A stretch of 64,000 nucleotides of DNA. Origin: Aeromicrobium erythreum (lineage in GTDB: Bacteria; Actinomycetota; Actinomycetes; Propionibacteriales; Nocardioidaceae). The position numbers and the translations under genes were made by a program. Every line of letters begins with the position of its first letter. The first letter of the stretch is position 1. The stretch spans positions 2,108,001-2,172,000 of the forward strand of contig NZ_CP011502.1 in NCBI RefSeq assembly GCF_001509405.1. The letters run 5' to 3'. Positions 63,168 through 64,000 of this stretch are shown here, in pieces. The notes under the pieces were generated by a model, which worked only from the letters and a program-made list of their open reading frames with translations, made no database searches and was not told the origin of the DNA.

Positions 63168-64000
63168 CGGCGACGGTTCCCGGCTCCCCCACCTCCCCCG
63201 CGGCACCCGCCGACCGGACGTCGGGCGGACGCGCCGTCGCACCCGTGTACCCGGGCCTCGACACGCTGCGCGCGGTGGCCTCCCTCGCGGTCGTGCTCAC
63301 CCACTGCGCGTTCTGGGCCGGGTTCTACGACGAGGGTCTGCTCGGAGCCGCGATGCAGCGCCTCGAGGTCGGTGTCGCCGTCTTCTTCGTGCTGTCCGGC
63401 TTCCTGCTCGCGCATCCCTGGCTCACCGCGGCGCGCACCCGCGAGCAGCACGACTCGGTGGCGCGGTACGCCTGGAAGCGCGCGCTGCGCGTCCTGCCCG
63501 TCTACTGGGTCACCGTCGTGCTGGCGCTGCTGATCGTGCGGCAGAACCGCGAGCTCGGCCTGGACCGCTGGGTGCAGAACCTCGCGCTCGTGGACCTCTA
63601 CCGCGAGCCGGCGCTGCCCGAGGGCCTCTCGCAGATGTGGAGCCTCGCGACCGAGGTCGCGTTCTACGCCGCGCTGCCCCTGATCCTCGTCGTGCTGCTG
63701 GGTCGACGCACCCACGGTCTGCGCGTCAGGCGGGTGCTCACGCTGCTCTCCGTCCTCGCCGTGCTGTCGCTCGTCTGGACGTCGGCGGCCTCGATCGGCG
63801 GCCCGCTCGTGCCACTAGGTCCCTGGACGACGCAGGCGCTCCCGGCCTTCCTGGGCTGGTTCGCGGTCGGCATCGCGTTCGCCGTCGTCGACGTCGACCG
63901 CCGCCATCCGCTGCCCGGGCGCCCGTCGCGCGTCGCGCACCGCCTCGAGTCGGTGGCGTCCGCCCCGGGTGCCTGCTGGCTCCTGGCAGGGGCGGTGCTC
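63164..64000 (+). CDS. Acyltransferase 3-family membrane protein, C-terminus cut by window edge
   Basis: The visible 279 codons show a disordered Pro/Ala-rich start, then YPGLDTLRAVASLAVVLTHCAFW with the catalytic His, VGVAVFFVLSGFLLAHPWL, KRALRVLPVYWVTVVLALL and SLATEVAFYAALPLILVV, all hallmarks of integral membrane O-acyltransferases that modify cell-envelope sugars. ATG 63164 overlaps the previous stop as ATGA. The remainder lies beyond 64000. Confidence 0.93.
   Translation, partial: MTATVPGSPTSPAAPADRTSGGRAVAPVYPGLDTLRAVASLAVVLTHCAFWAGFYDEGLLGAAMQRLEVGVAVFFVLSGFLLAHPWLTAARTREQHDSVARYAWKRALRVLPVYWVTVVLALLIVRQNRELGLDRWVQNLALVDLYREPALPEGLSQMWSLATEVAFYAALPLILVVLLGRRTHGLRVRRVLTLLSVLAVLSLVWTSAASIGGPLVPLGPWTTQALPAFLGWFAVGIAFAVVDVDRRHPLPGRPSRVAHRLESVASAPGACWLLAGAVL

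Overview
The window is a 64-kb piece of a very GC-rich actinobacterial chromosome. Markers for this are GTG starts, ATGA/GTGA gene overlaps, the coproporphyrin-dependent heme genes hemE-hemY-hemQ, a MenJ-like reductase, Mycobacterium-like cbs/metB, a PorA/DUF3068 protein and DUF3000 next to ribonuclease D. The overall content resembles Nocardioidaceae (for example Aeromicrobium or Nocardioides); that placement is an inference from gene content. Most of the window is ordinary chromosomal backbone, with no CRISPR array, integrase or intact insertion sequence seen.

Layout. 0-4 kb: a partial HIT protein, a secreted protein and thrS. 4-9 kb: an amino-acid/amine catabolic set (saccharopine-dehydrogenase-like enzyme, APC permease, class III aminotransferase, Lrp/AsnC regulator). 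9-13.4 kb: a TetR-controlled oxidation module (GMC oxidoreductase, Baeyer-Villiger-type monooxygenase, acetoacetate-decarboxylase-like protein). 13.6-15.6 kb: YbaK, PabC-like protein and four tRNA genes (Val-CAC, then Gly-Cys-Val). 15.6-20 kb: a poorly coding stretch with small ORFs and an MFS transporter broken by one in-frame amber codon. 20-23.7 kb: envelope proteins (lipoprotein, tandem DUF4333 proteins, YihY). 23.8-26.6 kb: sulfite reductase operon with a cysteine-type leader peptide. 26.7-30.6 kb: AbrB-like protein, PPK2, RibD-like reductase, SGNH hydrolase, MsrB. 30.6-30.9 kb: an array of palindromic repeats. 31-34 kb: heme operon. 34-38.7 kb: DUF3000, ribonuclease D, an EfeU/FTR1 iron permease behind a DtxR/IdeR-like box, a candidate small RNA, and an aldo/keto reductase. 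39-44 kb: fused SecDF, then transsulfuration (cbs-metB). 44-51.5 kb: RmuC, membrane proteins, tgt with a queuosine-precursor transporter, MenJ-like reductase. 51.7-58.7 kb: principal-type sigma factor, coaE, a cell-wall peptidase-like protein, an AMP-forming ligase, a second palindromic repeat cluster, a GlxA/AraC regulator and rpsA. 58.9-64 kb: M18 aminopeptidase, DUF3068 protein, a large membrane protein and an acyltransferase cut by the window end.

Three sequence-level themes stand out. (1) About two dozen starts have a TANNNT-like -10 hexamer 6-7 bases before the start codon and no Shine-Dalgarno sequence, which predicts leaderless mRNAs; several divergent pairs have overlapping or abutting promoters. 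(2) Several genes are preceded by a mini-ORF of 6-39 codons whose stop overlaps the real start as ATGA or GTGA. (3) Two intergenic clusters, each between convergent genes, carry palindromes with shared GATTCCC/GGGAATC outer arms, different centres and a similar hairpin-plus-repeated-arm layout. The second and third are the best candidates for something undescribed.

Limits: all calls are by eye from translation, motif and spacing. No similarity search, folding or codon-statistics program was run.
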